Origin: Ornithinibacillus halotolerans
GTDB lineage: Bacteria > Bacillota > Bacilli > Bacillales > Amphibacillaceae
Length of the DNA stretch: 53,355 nucleotides
Direction: 5' to 3'
Assembly: GCF_014637405.1 (NCBI RefSeq)
Contig: NZ_BMEY01000006.1
Location: 1 to 53,355, forward strand
Shown here: positions 16,625-24,861 of the stretch, piece after piece
Layout: the number at the start of each line of letters is the position of its first letter
Numbering within the stretch: position 1 is the first letter of the stretch
Position numbers and translations under genes: made by a program
Notes under the pieces: generated by a model
Databases searched by the model: none
The model's input: the letters and a program-made list of their open reading frames with translations, nothing else
Told to the model about the DNA's origin: nothing

Positions 16625-17227
16625 ATGAGAAACATTATTAAATTTGCATTCTTAATTGTACTAGCATTCGTTTTAACAGCATGCGGTACTAGTTCTGATA
16701 ACGACACTACTTCTGGTAGTGAAGGAGATAAACAGGCAGGAGAAAACAACACAAGTGAAGAGCAATCCGTTGAAAGAGAAGAATTAGAATTAACATTTGA
16801 AGTAGCGGATTATGACGAGGAAAATAATGCACTAAACATTACATTTGATACAAACTTACCAGATGAAACAGCAATTTATCGTGCTGTTCTGAGAGATGAT
16901 GAAGGTAAAAATCGTTTAATTGAGTATGAGATTACAATTGATGAAGCACGTCAAATTGCTTTTGGTATGGAAGGAATCGATCCGGAAACGATCACTAATA
17001 AAGAGTATCAATTAGTTCTTGAATTTAACGTAACGGAAAGAACGAACAGTAATTTATTCTCCGACAAACATATCGGTGGATCTTTTGCTGAGATGGATGA
17101 AATGTATAAGGATTCTGAACAAGTACAGTTAACAGATCTTGGTGAAGCTTACACGGTTACTTTAGATTCATCAAATTCAAATGCTATATCAGAAGATAAG
17201 TTTAATAAGGAAGCGGCTGCTGAGTAA
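16625..17227 (+). CDS. Lipoprotein of unknown function
   Basis: 200 residues. A type II signal peptide (MRNIIKFAFLIVLAFVLTAC) places the lipobox LTAC with Cys20 as the lipidated residue. A Ser/Gly/Glu/Asn-rich linker (21-50) leads to a compact beta-rich domain (about 52-190), probably one immunoglobulin- or DUF-like fold. I do not recognise the family. It has its own GAGGGGA ribosome site and two downstream hairpins, so it is monocistronic and exposed on the outer face of the membrane. Confidence 0.75.
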   Translation: MRNIIKFAFLIVLAFVLTACGTSSDNDTTSGSEGDKQAGENNTSEEQSVEREELELTFEVADYDEENNALNITFDTNLPDETAIYRAVLRDDEGKNRLIEYEITIDEARQIAFGMEGIDPETITNKEYQLVLEFNVTERTNSNLFSDKHIGGSFAEMDEMYKDSEQVQLTDLGEAYTVTLDSSNSNAISEDKFNKEAAAE

Positions 17228-17302
17228 ATAGCTGTCGTGTAGAGAAGTTTTTAATAAAGATACTGCTTTATTTATATTTAAAATACGGAATAGCCTTCAA
17301 CT

Positions 17303-17346
17303 AACACCTGAAAATGTTGAGAATATCAATGTTTTTAGGTGTTTTC
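17303..17346 (+). terminator. Terminator after the lipoprotein gene
   Basis: AACACCT/AGGTGTT with AAAA/TTTT extension, followed by TTTTCT. Confidence 0.7.
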
Positions 17347-17390
17347 TATAATAAAGAGATTTATTCTATAAGAGAATCCACATAAAGAAT

Positions 17391-17440
17391 ACAACACACA
17401 CATAATTATAGAATGGTCCATAATTATGTGTGTTGTTTTT
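17391..17440. terminator. Hairpin terminator between convergent genes
   Basis: ACAACACACACATAATTA pairs with TAATTATGTGTGTTGT and is followed by five Ts on the plus strand. It lies between the lipoprotein and doxX-type genes and may serve both. Confidence 0.75.
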
Positions 17441-17443
17441 AGC

Positions 17444-17953
17444 TTAGACAAGAACGACACTATCTTTCACTTGTTTTTTATGCATAATTTTAGTTTTAAT
17501 AAAGTAATTTAAGAATGGAAGAACCCAACGGTCTAATCCAATTCGACCAGCATTTCTACCCGCTATAACAATAAATACTGTCAAAACAGCCATTTGTGCA
17601 TCTAGCATTCCTGAACCACTAAATAAGAAAGAAAGGTTCATCGTAACCCCCATTAAAGCCGCAAAGTTTGTAAATATCCCCACAATTAATGCTAAACCAA
17701 CTAAAAATTCTCCCCACATTACCATGAAAGAGAACAGTTCTTGATTAGGTACTGCAACAGTTTTTAGGAAAGCAGCCCACCATTCTGGTACTACTGAACT
17801 TTCCGAAGCCATTTCGATAAATCCCCCTGCATTAAAACTACCACTAGATATTTTAGAAAAGCCAGCCGTAATCCATTTATATCCAATATATATTCTTAAT
17901 AGTGTAAGTAGCCATGAGACTATCTTATTATTTCGAATAAAGTTCATCACCAT
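17444..17953 (-). CDS. DoxX family membrane protein
   Basis: 169 residues with four membrane segments and the DoxX pattern: an early LRIYIGYKWITAGFSKI segment (residues 18-34), WGEFLVGLALIVGIFT (about 80-95) and a final AGRNAGRIGLDRWVLPFL stretch. DoxX proteins are integral membrane proteins linked to redox or thiol stress in some bacteria; the biochemical role here is unknown. ATG at 17953 follows AGGAGTG by about 8 bases. It is a single-gene unit. Confidence 0.85.
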   Translation of the reverse strand: MVMNFIRNNKIVSWLLTLLRIYIGYKWITAGFSKISSGSFNAGGFIEMASESSVVPEWWAAFLKTVAVPNQELFSFMVMWGEFLVGLALIVGIFTNFAALMGVTMNLSFLFSGSGMLDAQMAVLTVFIVIAGRNAGRIGLDRWVLPFLNYFIKTKIMHKKQVKDSVVLV

Positions 17954-18140
17954 TATTGATCACTCCTATATGTATAATTTGCTCAATGATTCACATAAAA
18001 GAGAAACATTGAAACTGGTGTTAAGTATATCACGTTTTTAGAATACTTAATTCCTATTGTATAACGATTCACAATACAGTAACAATGTCTTGACGGTTTC
18101 GTTAAATACCAAAAATGTGTGATTAATGCCACTTTAATTA

Positions 18141-18181
18141 ACAAAAACACCTACAAATGGTTAACATTTATAGGTGTTTTA
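18141..18181. terminator. Terminator of the membrane hydrolase gene
   Basis: AAAACACCTACAAATG pairs with CATTTATAGGTGTTTT. T runs occur on both sides. It lies about 65 bases after the stop of the minus-strand hydrolase gene. Confidence 0.75.
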
Positions 18182-18246
18182 CATAGTACCAATCTATTTT
18201 CTGTGTTAACTTCCTTACTTTGTTTCGGTCTGTAGAAGAAAAATTT

Positions 18247-20472
18247 TTAACGTGAGAGTCCGATACCTTCTAGTAATACTTCTCCTGAAGGTCTGTCGAA
18301 CTGCAATGAGATACGTTTTAATTTATTTCTATCAAACTTTGCATTTTTCTTCTCAAAAGCATCCAATGGAATTTCAAAGGATTGGAACACGGCTTCCCAT
18401 GAATTTTCATATTTTCCTTCTCTGAAAATAGAATCAAACCATCCAAAGTGTGTAAAATCACTAGTAATTACTGGTGGAAAGGGTAGAAAAGCAGATAATG
18501 GTAAATCCACTTTAATACCATCTGTTGTTTCTAACAAGATTTGTATTTCGGGAATTCTATTATCTTCCCCTGTAAAATTGGCCATAGTCAACATGAGATT
18601 TTCTTTGTTTTCAAGACGATTTTTATCAAATTCTTCTAGTTTAATAGTGTATTCCGCAGTTGATTTCCACTTTAAGTGGCTAGCATCTACTGTTCTATTA
18701 TTATTACGTCGATCCTTTGGAGTGAAAATGTTTACTTCTGAGAAACCATCCTCATTAGTTGAAATTCCTTTTGCCATTACAGGTTTGTTATTATCGAATT
18801 CAATTAATGGAAAGTAAGTTGAATTCTCATATTTAGTTACGATAATAGTATCTGGAAGCCAACTAATTCCATGTTGATAATTTCTAAAAAATTCTTCATA
18901 AATCATTTGTCCATGAAGGGTACGTTCAAAGAATGCAGAAATATTGACTTTAGCTAGTTGACGTTGTTCTTCAGGTTCTATTGTTTGCATTTGATTTAAA
19001 ATAAGACCTTCAGGTAGGCTTGTATCCATGCTTCCCCATTCGGTATTAAATTGGCTATGGTTAGCACCAGCAATATACAAGGAGGCTTTAAACGTATCAT
19101 TTGATACGCTAGTACGATAATATTGGCGATCTCCTTGAAATGTATTGATATCTGCGTCTTGTGCCCCTTGAATAACGAAGTAGGATACATTACTTAGCCA
19201 AGCTCTTTTTCCATCTAGACTTTTGTCTGTTGGAGCTAGAGCTACAATCCCTTTTATTTGAATATCTTGTAATTGGTTGAACCAAGGTTCATCATCAAAG
19301 AATCGTTTATAGTCAGCAGCCATTGCAACAGCTTGACCGCCTCTAGAATGTCCGACTAGTCCGACGTTTGTTAAATCTACTTTTTCATAAAGTGGATTTC
19401 CTATTGTTTCATTTAGGTCTTTTAGCTGCACTAAATGTTTCAACAAAATCCAAGTACGTAATTCATAATTATTATTAGGAATTCCAGAGACATTAGAATA
19501 ATTTATAAAATCCTCATCTACTGATATCGTAATAAATCCTCTGCTTGCTAATTGTTCACCTAAATAATCATATCCACTCGTCGAGAAATCTTCCATTGTG
19601 TGATTTCCGTGAACGATAAGAATTACTGGGAAAGGTCCTTCTCCATCGGGTAACCAAACTCTACCATTGATCGGTAATTGACTCTGGTTAAACCCCCAGA
19701 ACTCTTCCCGTTTATCTTTCCATCTTGTAATAAAATGAGATGCATCAACTGTTGGAGTGATTATATTTACATTCTGGCCAAATTCGCTCCGATGTTTATC
19801 GGTACCACTGCCATAAGTTAAAAAGGTATAAGAATAATTCCCTTCTTCACCTGGATTTTCAACGTTAAGTTGTTCCAAATTCATATCTGCCATAGCAGGT
19901 ACATCTCTAGTAAACAAGGCATTCCCAAAATGTTCAAAGACTAGATAACTAGAGACTATAAGTAAGGAAAATATAACTAGATTCATAATAAATCTTTTTT
20001 TGAATAACAGTAGAAGAAGTAATGTGAATAACAAACATAATAAACTGTAACTAATGCCAAAGGTGAAAGCGAAGACTACTCCACTATCCTCTATGATAAA
20101 GACAATAACACTTGCAAACATTAAATAACTAAAACTACTTAATAATAATCGAGGGAATGGGATATAAAGAAAAGATAATATAGCACTAATGATAAGAGTC
20201 CAAATACAATAAGTAATACCATGTAATAGAACAAGTTTTCCGATATTTGTAACGTGAGCAAAAAGGCTCACTCCTGTTGGGTTACCAATTGCATAGATGA
20301 TGGCAACGAATAAACTAGTGATATAGAAACTAAGCATAAACCACTTTGTATTTTTTCGATCTTTATCGGGGATAAGACGAATACGTTGTAATAGCCAATG
20401 ACCTAATTTGGAAAGAAAATTTCTTAACAAATAATTACACCACCTAATAAGGACAATGATAACTTTGTCCAA
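18247..20472 (-). CDS. Membrane-anchored alpha/beta hydrolase
   Basis: 741 residues. The N-terminal 180 residues carry about five or six membrane segments. An extracytoplasmic alpha/beta hydrolase domain follows: VILIVHGNH (about residues 285-293) as the oxyanion strand and VGLVGHSRGGQAVAMA (about 373-388) with the nucleophile Ser in GHSRGG. An acid residue lies near QGAQDAD and the likely catalytic His is in AGANHSQF. The last 200 residues form a beta-rich domain ending in LKRISLQFDRPSGEVLL, possibly a jelly-roll carbohydrate- or ligand-binding module. It may be an esterase or lipase acting at the outer face of the membrane; the substrate is unknown. The length is normal for large Bacillaceae hydrolases of this design. 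Confidence 0.8.
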   Translation of the reverse strand: MDKVIIVLIRWCNYLLRNFLSKLGHWLLQRIRLIPDKDRKNTKWFMLSFYITSLFVAIIYAIGNPTGVSLFAHVTNIGKLVLLHGITYCIWTLIISAILSFLYIPFPRLLLSSFSYLMFASVIVFIIEDSGVVFAFTFGISYSLLCLLFTLLLLLLFKKRFIMNLVIFSLLIVSSYLVFEHFGNALFTRDVPAMADMNLEQLNVENPGEEGNYSYTFLTYGSGTDKHRSEFGQNVNIITPTVDASHFITRWKDKREEFWGFNQSQLPINGRVWLPDGEGPFPVILIVHGNHTMEDFSTSGYDYLGEQLASRGFITISVDEDFINYSNVSGIPNNNYELRTWILLKHLVQLKDLNETIGNPLYEKVDLTNVGLVGHSRGGQAVAMAADYKRFFDDEPWFNQLQDIQIKGIVALAPTDKSLDGKRAWLSNVSYFVIQGAQDADINTFQGDRQYYRTSVSNDTFKASLYIAGANHSQFNTEWGSMDTSLPEGLILNQMQTIEPEEQRQLAKVNISAFFERTLHGQMIYEEFFRNYQHGISWLPDTIIVTKYENSTYFPLIEFDNNKPVMAKGISTNEDGFSEVNIFTPKDRRNNNRTVDASHLKWKSTAEYTIKLEEFDKNRLENKENLMLTMANFTGEDNRIPEIQILLETTDGIKVDLPLSAFLPFPPVITSDFTHFGWFDSIFREGKYENSWEAVFQSFEIPLDAFEKKNAKFDRNKLKRISLQFDRPSGEVLLEGIGLSR

Positions 20473-20541
20473 GAATTTATCCTTTATTTATATAGTACCA
20501 TTTATTTGGTGAAAGAGAATTTAGACTTTTAATATCACACG

Positions 20542-20584
20542 AAAAAAAACCTACAATGTCTTTTTAACAAAAGGATTGTAGGTG
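20542..20584 (-). terminator. Terminator of the BCCT transporter gene
   Basis: On the minus strand ACCTACAATCC and a near-complementary arm ending ATTGTAGGT are followed by eight Ts. Confidence 0.85.
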
Positions 20585-20592
20585 TAGTTTTC

Positions 20593-22113
20593 CTATTTCT
20601 TTTCTTTGTTTGGTGTGTAACCTAATTGATTTAACATGAGATCTTTTCTTTCTTGTCTCAAAGATTTTATTAAACTAAAGACCATAATACCCAAAATTAT
20701 TGAAAATGGAAGTGCTGCAATTATCATCGTATTTTGTAAAGCTAGTAAACCTCCGGAATACAGTAAGGCAATTGCAGTAATCGATAGTAGTATTCCCCAA
20801 GTTACCTTCATTTTATTGCTTGGATTTTGAGAACCATTTGTTGTCATCATTCCTAATACAAATGTTCCTGAGTCTGCGGATGTAATGAAAAATGTAATGA
20901 TAAGCAGAATCGCCAAGATTGAAAATACTAAACTGAATGGGAATGTTTCTAACATACCGAAAAGCGATTCTTCGGGTAACAAGGTAGAAATGGAAAAGCC
21001 TGCTCTTTCAGTAGAAATAGCTGTACCACCGAATGTTGTAAACCATAAGAAACTTATTAGTGACGGTGTAAGTAATACATAAATGATAAACTCACGAATA
21101 GTTCTTCCTTTGGATACTCTTGCAATAAATACCCCTACAAATGGAGACCATGCAATCCACCATGACCAATAAAAAATGGTCCAGCTATTGATCCAACTCC
21201 GGCTTTCTTCATCGACAGGAGCAGTTCGAAAGCTCATATTTATAAAGTTATGTAGATAAGAACCGAGAGTATCCATGAATAGATTTAAGACGAATAAGGT
21301 AGAACCAAATACAAATACACTTAAGAAAAGTAAAGCGGAGAGCCCCATATTTAAATTACTTAAAATTTTAATTCCCTTTCCTAGGCCAGTTAATGCTGAA
21401 ATTAAAAACAATATGGTTACCACTACTATTATAATTGTCTGAGAAAGTATATTACTTGGAACTTCAAATAAATAGGATAAACCTCCATTTACTTGCATAG
21501 CTCCAAAACCAAGAGAAGTTGCCACTCCCATAACGGTTGAAATGACAGCAATTACATCAATAATTTTACCAACTGTCCCATCCGCGTGTTTCCCTATTAT
21601 CGGACGTAAAGTTTTACTAATTAAGCTTAATTCTCCTTTTCTAAACGTAAAATAGGCAAGTGTTAAAGCAATACATCCATATATGGCCCAGGCATGGATT
21701 CCATAATGTAAATAAGTATATCTCATGGCATCTTTTATACCTTGGTCTGTACCTAATTCCCCTGTTGGAGAACTTATCGCATAGTGACTAATCGGCTCAA
21801 ATGTTCCATAGAACACTAAACCAATTCCGATACCCGCACTAAATAACATCGCTAACCAAGTTGGTTTTGAAAACTCAGGTTTGTCATCATGTTTCCCAAG
21901 TTTAATTTTTCCAACTGGGCTAATTAATAAATAGAGTAGTACGAATACAAAAAAAGAAACAATTCCTAGATAATACCAGCCAAACGTATTTGTAATAAAA
22001 CTTTGTGTACTATTCGTAGTTTGTTCTAATGATTCAGGTATGAATACCCCCATGAGAACTAAGCTTAATAGGATTGCTAGTGAAATGTAAAAAACAATAA
22101 GTGACTTTTTCAT
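20593..22113 (-). CDS. opuD: BCCT family osmolyte transporter (glycine betaine type)
   Basis: 506 residues and twelve membrane segments. The BCCT signature YWSWWIAWSPFVGVFIARVSKG (about residues 316-337) supplies the aromatic box for a quaternary-ammonium substrate. AGIGIGLVFYGTFEPISHY (about 92-110) carries the G-I-G-I-G loop of sodium-coupled betaine carriers. The likely role is sodium-driven uptake of glycine betaine or a related compatible solute for osmoprotection; choline or ectoine remain possible. The start is ATG. The gene is alone, with a terminator behind it and hairpin repeat copy 3 in its upstream region. Confidence 0.87.
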   Translation of the reverse strand: MKKSLIVFYISLAILLSLVLMGVFIPESLEQTTNSTQSFITNTFGWYYLGIVSFFVFVLLYLLISPVGKIKLGKHDDKPEFSKPTWLAMLFSAGIGIGLVFYGTFEPISHYAISSPTGELGTDQGIKDAMRYTYLHYGIHAWAIYGCIALTLAYFTFRKGELSLISKTLRPIIGKHADGTVGKIIDVIAVISTVMGVATSLGFGAMQVNGGLSYLFEVPSNILSQTIIIVVVTILFLISALTGLGKGIKILSNLNMGLSALLFLSVFVFGSTLFVLNLFMDTLGSYLHNFINMSFRTAPVDEESRSWINSWTIFYWSWWIAWSPFVGVFIARVSKGRTIREFIIYVLLTPSLISFLWFTTFGGTAISTERAGFSISTLLPEESLFGMLETFPFSLVFSILAILLIITFFITSADSGTFVLGMMTTNGSQNPSNKMKVTWGILLSITAIALLYSGGLLALQNTMIIAALPFSIILGIMVFSLIKSLRQERKDLMLNQLGYTPNKEKK

Positions 22114-22665
22114 GTATGCTAAGTACTCCTAACTTAAAATAAAGTCATTAAGAATTCTTTTTTAGCTTTTCACTAGTAAATCAAATTTATTCTTCTTCCT
22201 AATCTACACTAATTATATATGTTTAAGAAAAAGAGGACTGGGACAAAATTCCCTACATAGTAAAACCGAACTACGATTTGGGTGTAACTAACCCGCTCCG
22301 GAAATATACTTCGCTTTCACTTCCAGTACCGGGGCGACATCCGCTCGGAAGAACCATCGCGGTGTCTACCTCGCCGCGGGCGGCTGTTGAGCCAGGCTAC
22401 TACTTGAATAGGCTTCCTTGCTGCCTTGCACCGAGGAAGCCTGCTTCGTAGCGATACTTGCAGACTAGAGGTGCATCTGTGGGGTCTCACCGATGCCTTA
22501 CTTCCCGCAGGACAAGGAATGCTACGGTAGCGAAACATCGCACGCAGAAAAAAGTGGTTTTCTTTTTTCAAGGAGTCTACGTATATTTCCGGAGCTAATG
22601 TATCGTATTGTTCGGCTTTAAATTTAGTAGTTTAGTTTTGTTCCAACCTCGTTCTACCTACACAC
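22114..22665. other. Intergenic region filled by expanded hairpin repeat copy 3
   Basis: The space between two minus-strand genes holds hairpin repeat copy 3 (22233-22650). An open frame of 84 codons at 22317-22571 is read inside this repeat and is not a gene. The first 120 bases form the upstream region of the BCCT gene; no clear operator was seen. Confidence 0.6.
22233..22650 (-). repeat. Long-hairpin intergenic repeat, copy 3, enlarged by three inserts
   Basis: Compared with the inverted form of copies 2 and 4, this copy keeps all conserved blocks in order but has extra DNA at three points: about 56 bases at 22318-22373, about 83 bases in place of 16 at 22394-22476, and about 59 bases at 22513-22571. 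The core is 301 bases instead of 116-119. Each insert folds on itself: CTTCC/GGAAG, AGGCTTCCT/AGGAAGCCT and GAAAAAAG/CTTTTTTC. The perfect outer core stem GCTCCGGAAATATAC is kept. Confidence 0.8.
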
Positions 22666-23301
22666 TTATTCTAATTTCTCTAGGTATGATAAGGATACTT
22701 TTAAGTTTGCATTACGTTCTCTAATTACATTAAGTAAATCTTGATCTTTAGTATTTATTTTACTACGGATTGCAAATGTATAAAGAATCATTGTTCCAAG
22801 ATTGGTTGTTTCCACGCTTCTTAAGACATGACTGTCTGTATATTTATCTAAAATATCTTCAAATAAATCTTCGTGATTAAGATTCTCAGGTACAGTAATT
22901 TTGAGAATTTGCGTATCTTTTCCCTTTGCATAATTAAACTTATCTAATAAATAAATGACGATGGAAGCAAAAATAGTAAGTAATACGGCAATTGTTATTT
23001 GATTAAGTCCGGCTGCCATTCCAACAATTAAGCCAAAGAACATGAAGGATATATCTTTTGCATCTGTAACAGCACTTCGGAATCGAATTAATGAGAAGAT
23101 AGCAAATAACCCAAAGGCAACACCAGCATTATCACTAATTACATTCATCACAGCAGATACGATAATACTCATAATTATTATCGTATGTACAAAAGACTGT
23201 GAGTAACGTTCCCCTTTAAAGGTGATTTGGTACACCGTTGTTATAATAATACTTAATACTGCTGCAACTGACATCCCAACTATTGTTGTTGTTAAATCCA
23301 T
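22666..23301 (-). CDS. DUF4956 family membrane protein
   Basis: 211 residues. The N-terminal half has four membrane segments (about residues 6-28, 38-55, 60-85 and 92-120). The characteristic cytoplasmic loop FGLFAIFSLIRFRSAVTDAKDI follows segment 3. A soluble C-terminal domain (about 128-211) looks like a small alpha/beta fold. DUF4956 genes regularly accompany VTC-type polyphosphate polymerase genes, and here the ATG lies one base after the stop of one. A joint membrane complex is likely; the role of the DUF4956 protein is not established. Confidence 0.85.
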   Translation of the reverse strand: MDLTTTIVGMSVAAVLSIIITTVYQITFKGERYSQSFVHTIIIMSIIVSAVMNVISDNAGVAFGLFAIFSLIRFRSAVTDAKDISFMFFGLIVGMAAGLNQITIAVLLTIFASIVIYLLDKFNYAKGKDTQILKITVPENLNHEDLFEDILDKYTDSHVLRSVETTNLGTMILYTFAIRSKINTKDQDLLNVIRERNANLKVSLSYLEKLE

Positions 23302-23302
23302 T

Positions 23303-24064
23303 TTATCTCGCTCCTATCAATACTTTTTCTTGTTGTAAATTTCCTGGTAAAGCACAACCTTTTAAAAGTTCTAAACTTGTGCAAAATTTTGAGGCACTGC
23401 GCTGTTCGCATTGTAATTCTTGTAGTATCCTTGCTAACCAAAGGGGGACACTATCCGAAACTTTTACTTCAAGAACTACTAGATTAGGGTCAATGAAATT
23501 CTCCCCATAAGGTCCATACTCAATATTCAAATCTTCATTTCTACATCGTAGATTCAAGTCAAAGGTAACCCGTAAATCTGGATCCGTAATACAATGAAAA
23601 GCGTGACGGTCGTAGCTAACGACCATTTCAGGTTCCAATTGATAAAACTTACGGAAGTGATCAATCTCTTTCAAGATTTGGTAATTTGATGCCTCATATT
23701 CCTTTTCTAAGTTTTCGGTAGGTTTATTAATGTACCGATATGCATCAATTAAGGGAATTGCTGTTCTTCTTTTATTAACTACGTTTTTATGCTTTTGTTT
23801 TACTTCAAAAAAAGCAAGCCCATTAATATCGGTATCATCATAAATACGAAGTCTCAATTTCTGCCTGAACTTAAGCTTGTTTTTCGTTTCGAAATAAATA
23901 GTATGCTGCCTGTTTTCAAAGTATAGACTTGTTACCGTATACTTTCCTTGATTACCAAATTTGTCATAACGCATATATGGCGACATTCGATCTACGAGTA
24001 ATTCATACTGATTCTTGGTAATTAAATATTTTTGTTCTCTTCTCCTAAAAATCTCTAAGACCAT
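23303..24064 (-). CDS. VTC-domain protein (polyphosphate polymerase type)
   Basis: 253 residues forming a VTC tunnel domain: RREQKYLI near the N-terminus, SLYFENRQHTIYFETKN (about residues 46-62), the basic strand KLRLRIYDD (about 70-78), FFEVKQKHKNVVNKRR (about 85-100), SYDRHAF, and the late acidic strand VVLEVKVSD (about 204-212). The alternating Arg/Lys and Glu residues are those that bind nucleotide and metal in polyphosphate polymerases. It probably makes polyphosphate from ATP at the membrane with the DUF4956 protein. ATG at 24064 is preferred over 24073 because TTAGGA lies 8 bases upstream and the start matches the family. Confidence 0.83.
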   Translation of the reverse strand: MVLEIFRRREQKYLITKNQYELLVDRMSPYMRYDKFGNQGKYTVTSLYFENRQHTIYFETKNKLKFRQKLRLRIYDDTDINGLAFFEVKQKHKNVVNKRRTAIPLIDAYRYINKPTENLEKEYEASNYQILKEIDHFRKFYQLEPEMVVSYDRHAFHCITDPDLRVTFDLNLRCRNEDLNIEYGPYGENFIDPNLVVLEVKVSDSVPLWLARILQELQCEQRSASKFCTSLELLKGCALPGNLQQEKVLIGAR

Positions 24065-24337
24065 TTTCCACATCCTAACTCATTGTATTTATATAAGGTG
24101 CTTAACATTGTTTTAATATTAAATTTACAATCTTAAAATACATGGAGAGCAACATTAGAAATGGATTAGAATTGAATGAGAATTTAAAAAAGTTTAGTTA
24201 GCTCTGTACAGTAGGTAACTTACAAATGATTTAAATGATTTTAAAAAAAGTTCTTAAAATTTATCTGGAAATATTTATAGTATTGTTAGAAAAATTAGTC
24301 TATTCTATTGATAAAATAGATTTATTGGAGTGATATA

Positions 24338-24688
24338 ATGAATATAATTGGAATTGGTGGCGTGTTTTTAAGAAGTGAAAAGATAGAAGAAGTTAAAGAT
24401 TGGTATAAAGAAGTGTTGGGGATAACTTTAGAAGACTGGGGCGGGACAATAATTCAACCTCAGCCTGAAAATGAAACGGTGTTTTCGTTTTTTAAGAAAG
24501 AAAGTGATTATTTTCCTGAAAAGTATGATGTCATGATTAATTTTCAAGTAGCAAATATCGAAAATTGCTTAGAGCGATTGGAGCAATTAGGGATTCCCCT
24601 TGTGAAAGATATTGAAAAAAGTGAATATGGAACATTTGTAACCATTGAAGATCCAGAAGGCCGCTGGATAGAACTTTGGGAGAAGTAA
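24338..24688 (+). CDS. VOC (glyoxalase/dioxygenase superfamily) protein
   Basis: 116 residues with one VOC unit of two beta-alpha-beta-beta-beta repeats. The first repeat ends near residue 55 (FSFFKKESDYF). The second runs from MINFQVANIENCLERL to EDPEGRWIELWEK, the usual metal-side C-terminal strand with its Glu. It could be a small metal enzyme or a binding or resistance protein; no substrate can be told. The ribosome site TTGGAG lies about 8 bases before ATG. A strong terminator follows. It is divergent from the VTC operon. Confidence 0.82.
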   Translation: MNIIGIGGVFLRSEKIEEVKDWYKEVLGITLEDWGGTIIQPQPENETVFSFFKKESDYFPEKYDVMINFQVANIENCLERLEQLGIPLVKDIEKSEYGTFVTIEDPEGRWIELWEK

Positions 24689-24695
24689 AATATAT

Positions 24696-24745
24696 AACAA
24701 AACCTAGACACAAGTAATAAAGATGTGTCTAGGTTTTGTTAATTT
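24696..24745 (+). terminator. Terminator after the VOC gene
   Basis: AACAAAACCTAGACACA pairs fully with TGTGTCTAGGTTTTGTT, followed by a T-rich tract. Confidence 0.88.
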
Positions 24746-24861
24746 TAATAACTTAGTAGAGCTATTTAGTAGTGTATAATTTAAGTTACCAAATTATCTT
24801 ATATCGTCATAAGGGGTAAGATAAGTAACATCAAGAGAGTGTAACAGAAAGGGTACTACAT

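Noticed and set aside
22317-22571. Open frame of 84 codons rich in Arg and Pro
   Set aside because: It lies entirely within hairpin repeat copy 3 and its composition comes from the GC-rich repeat blocks.
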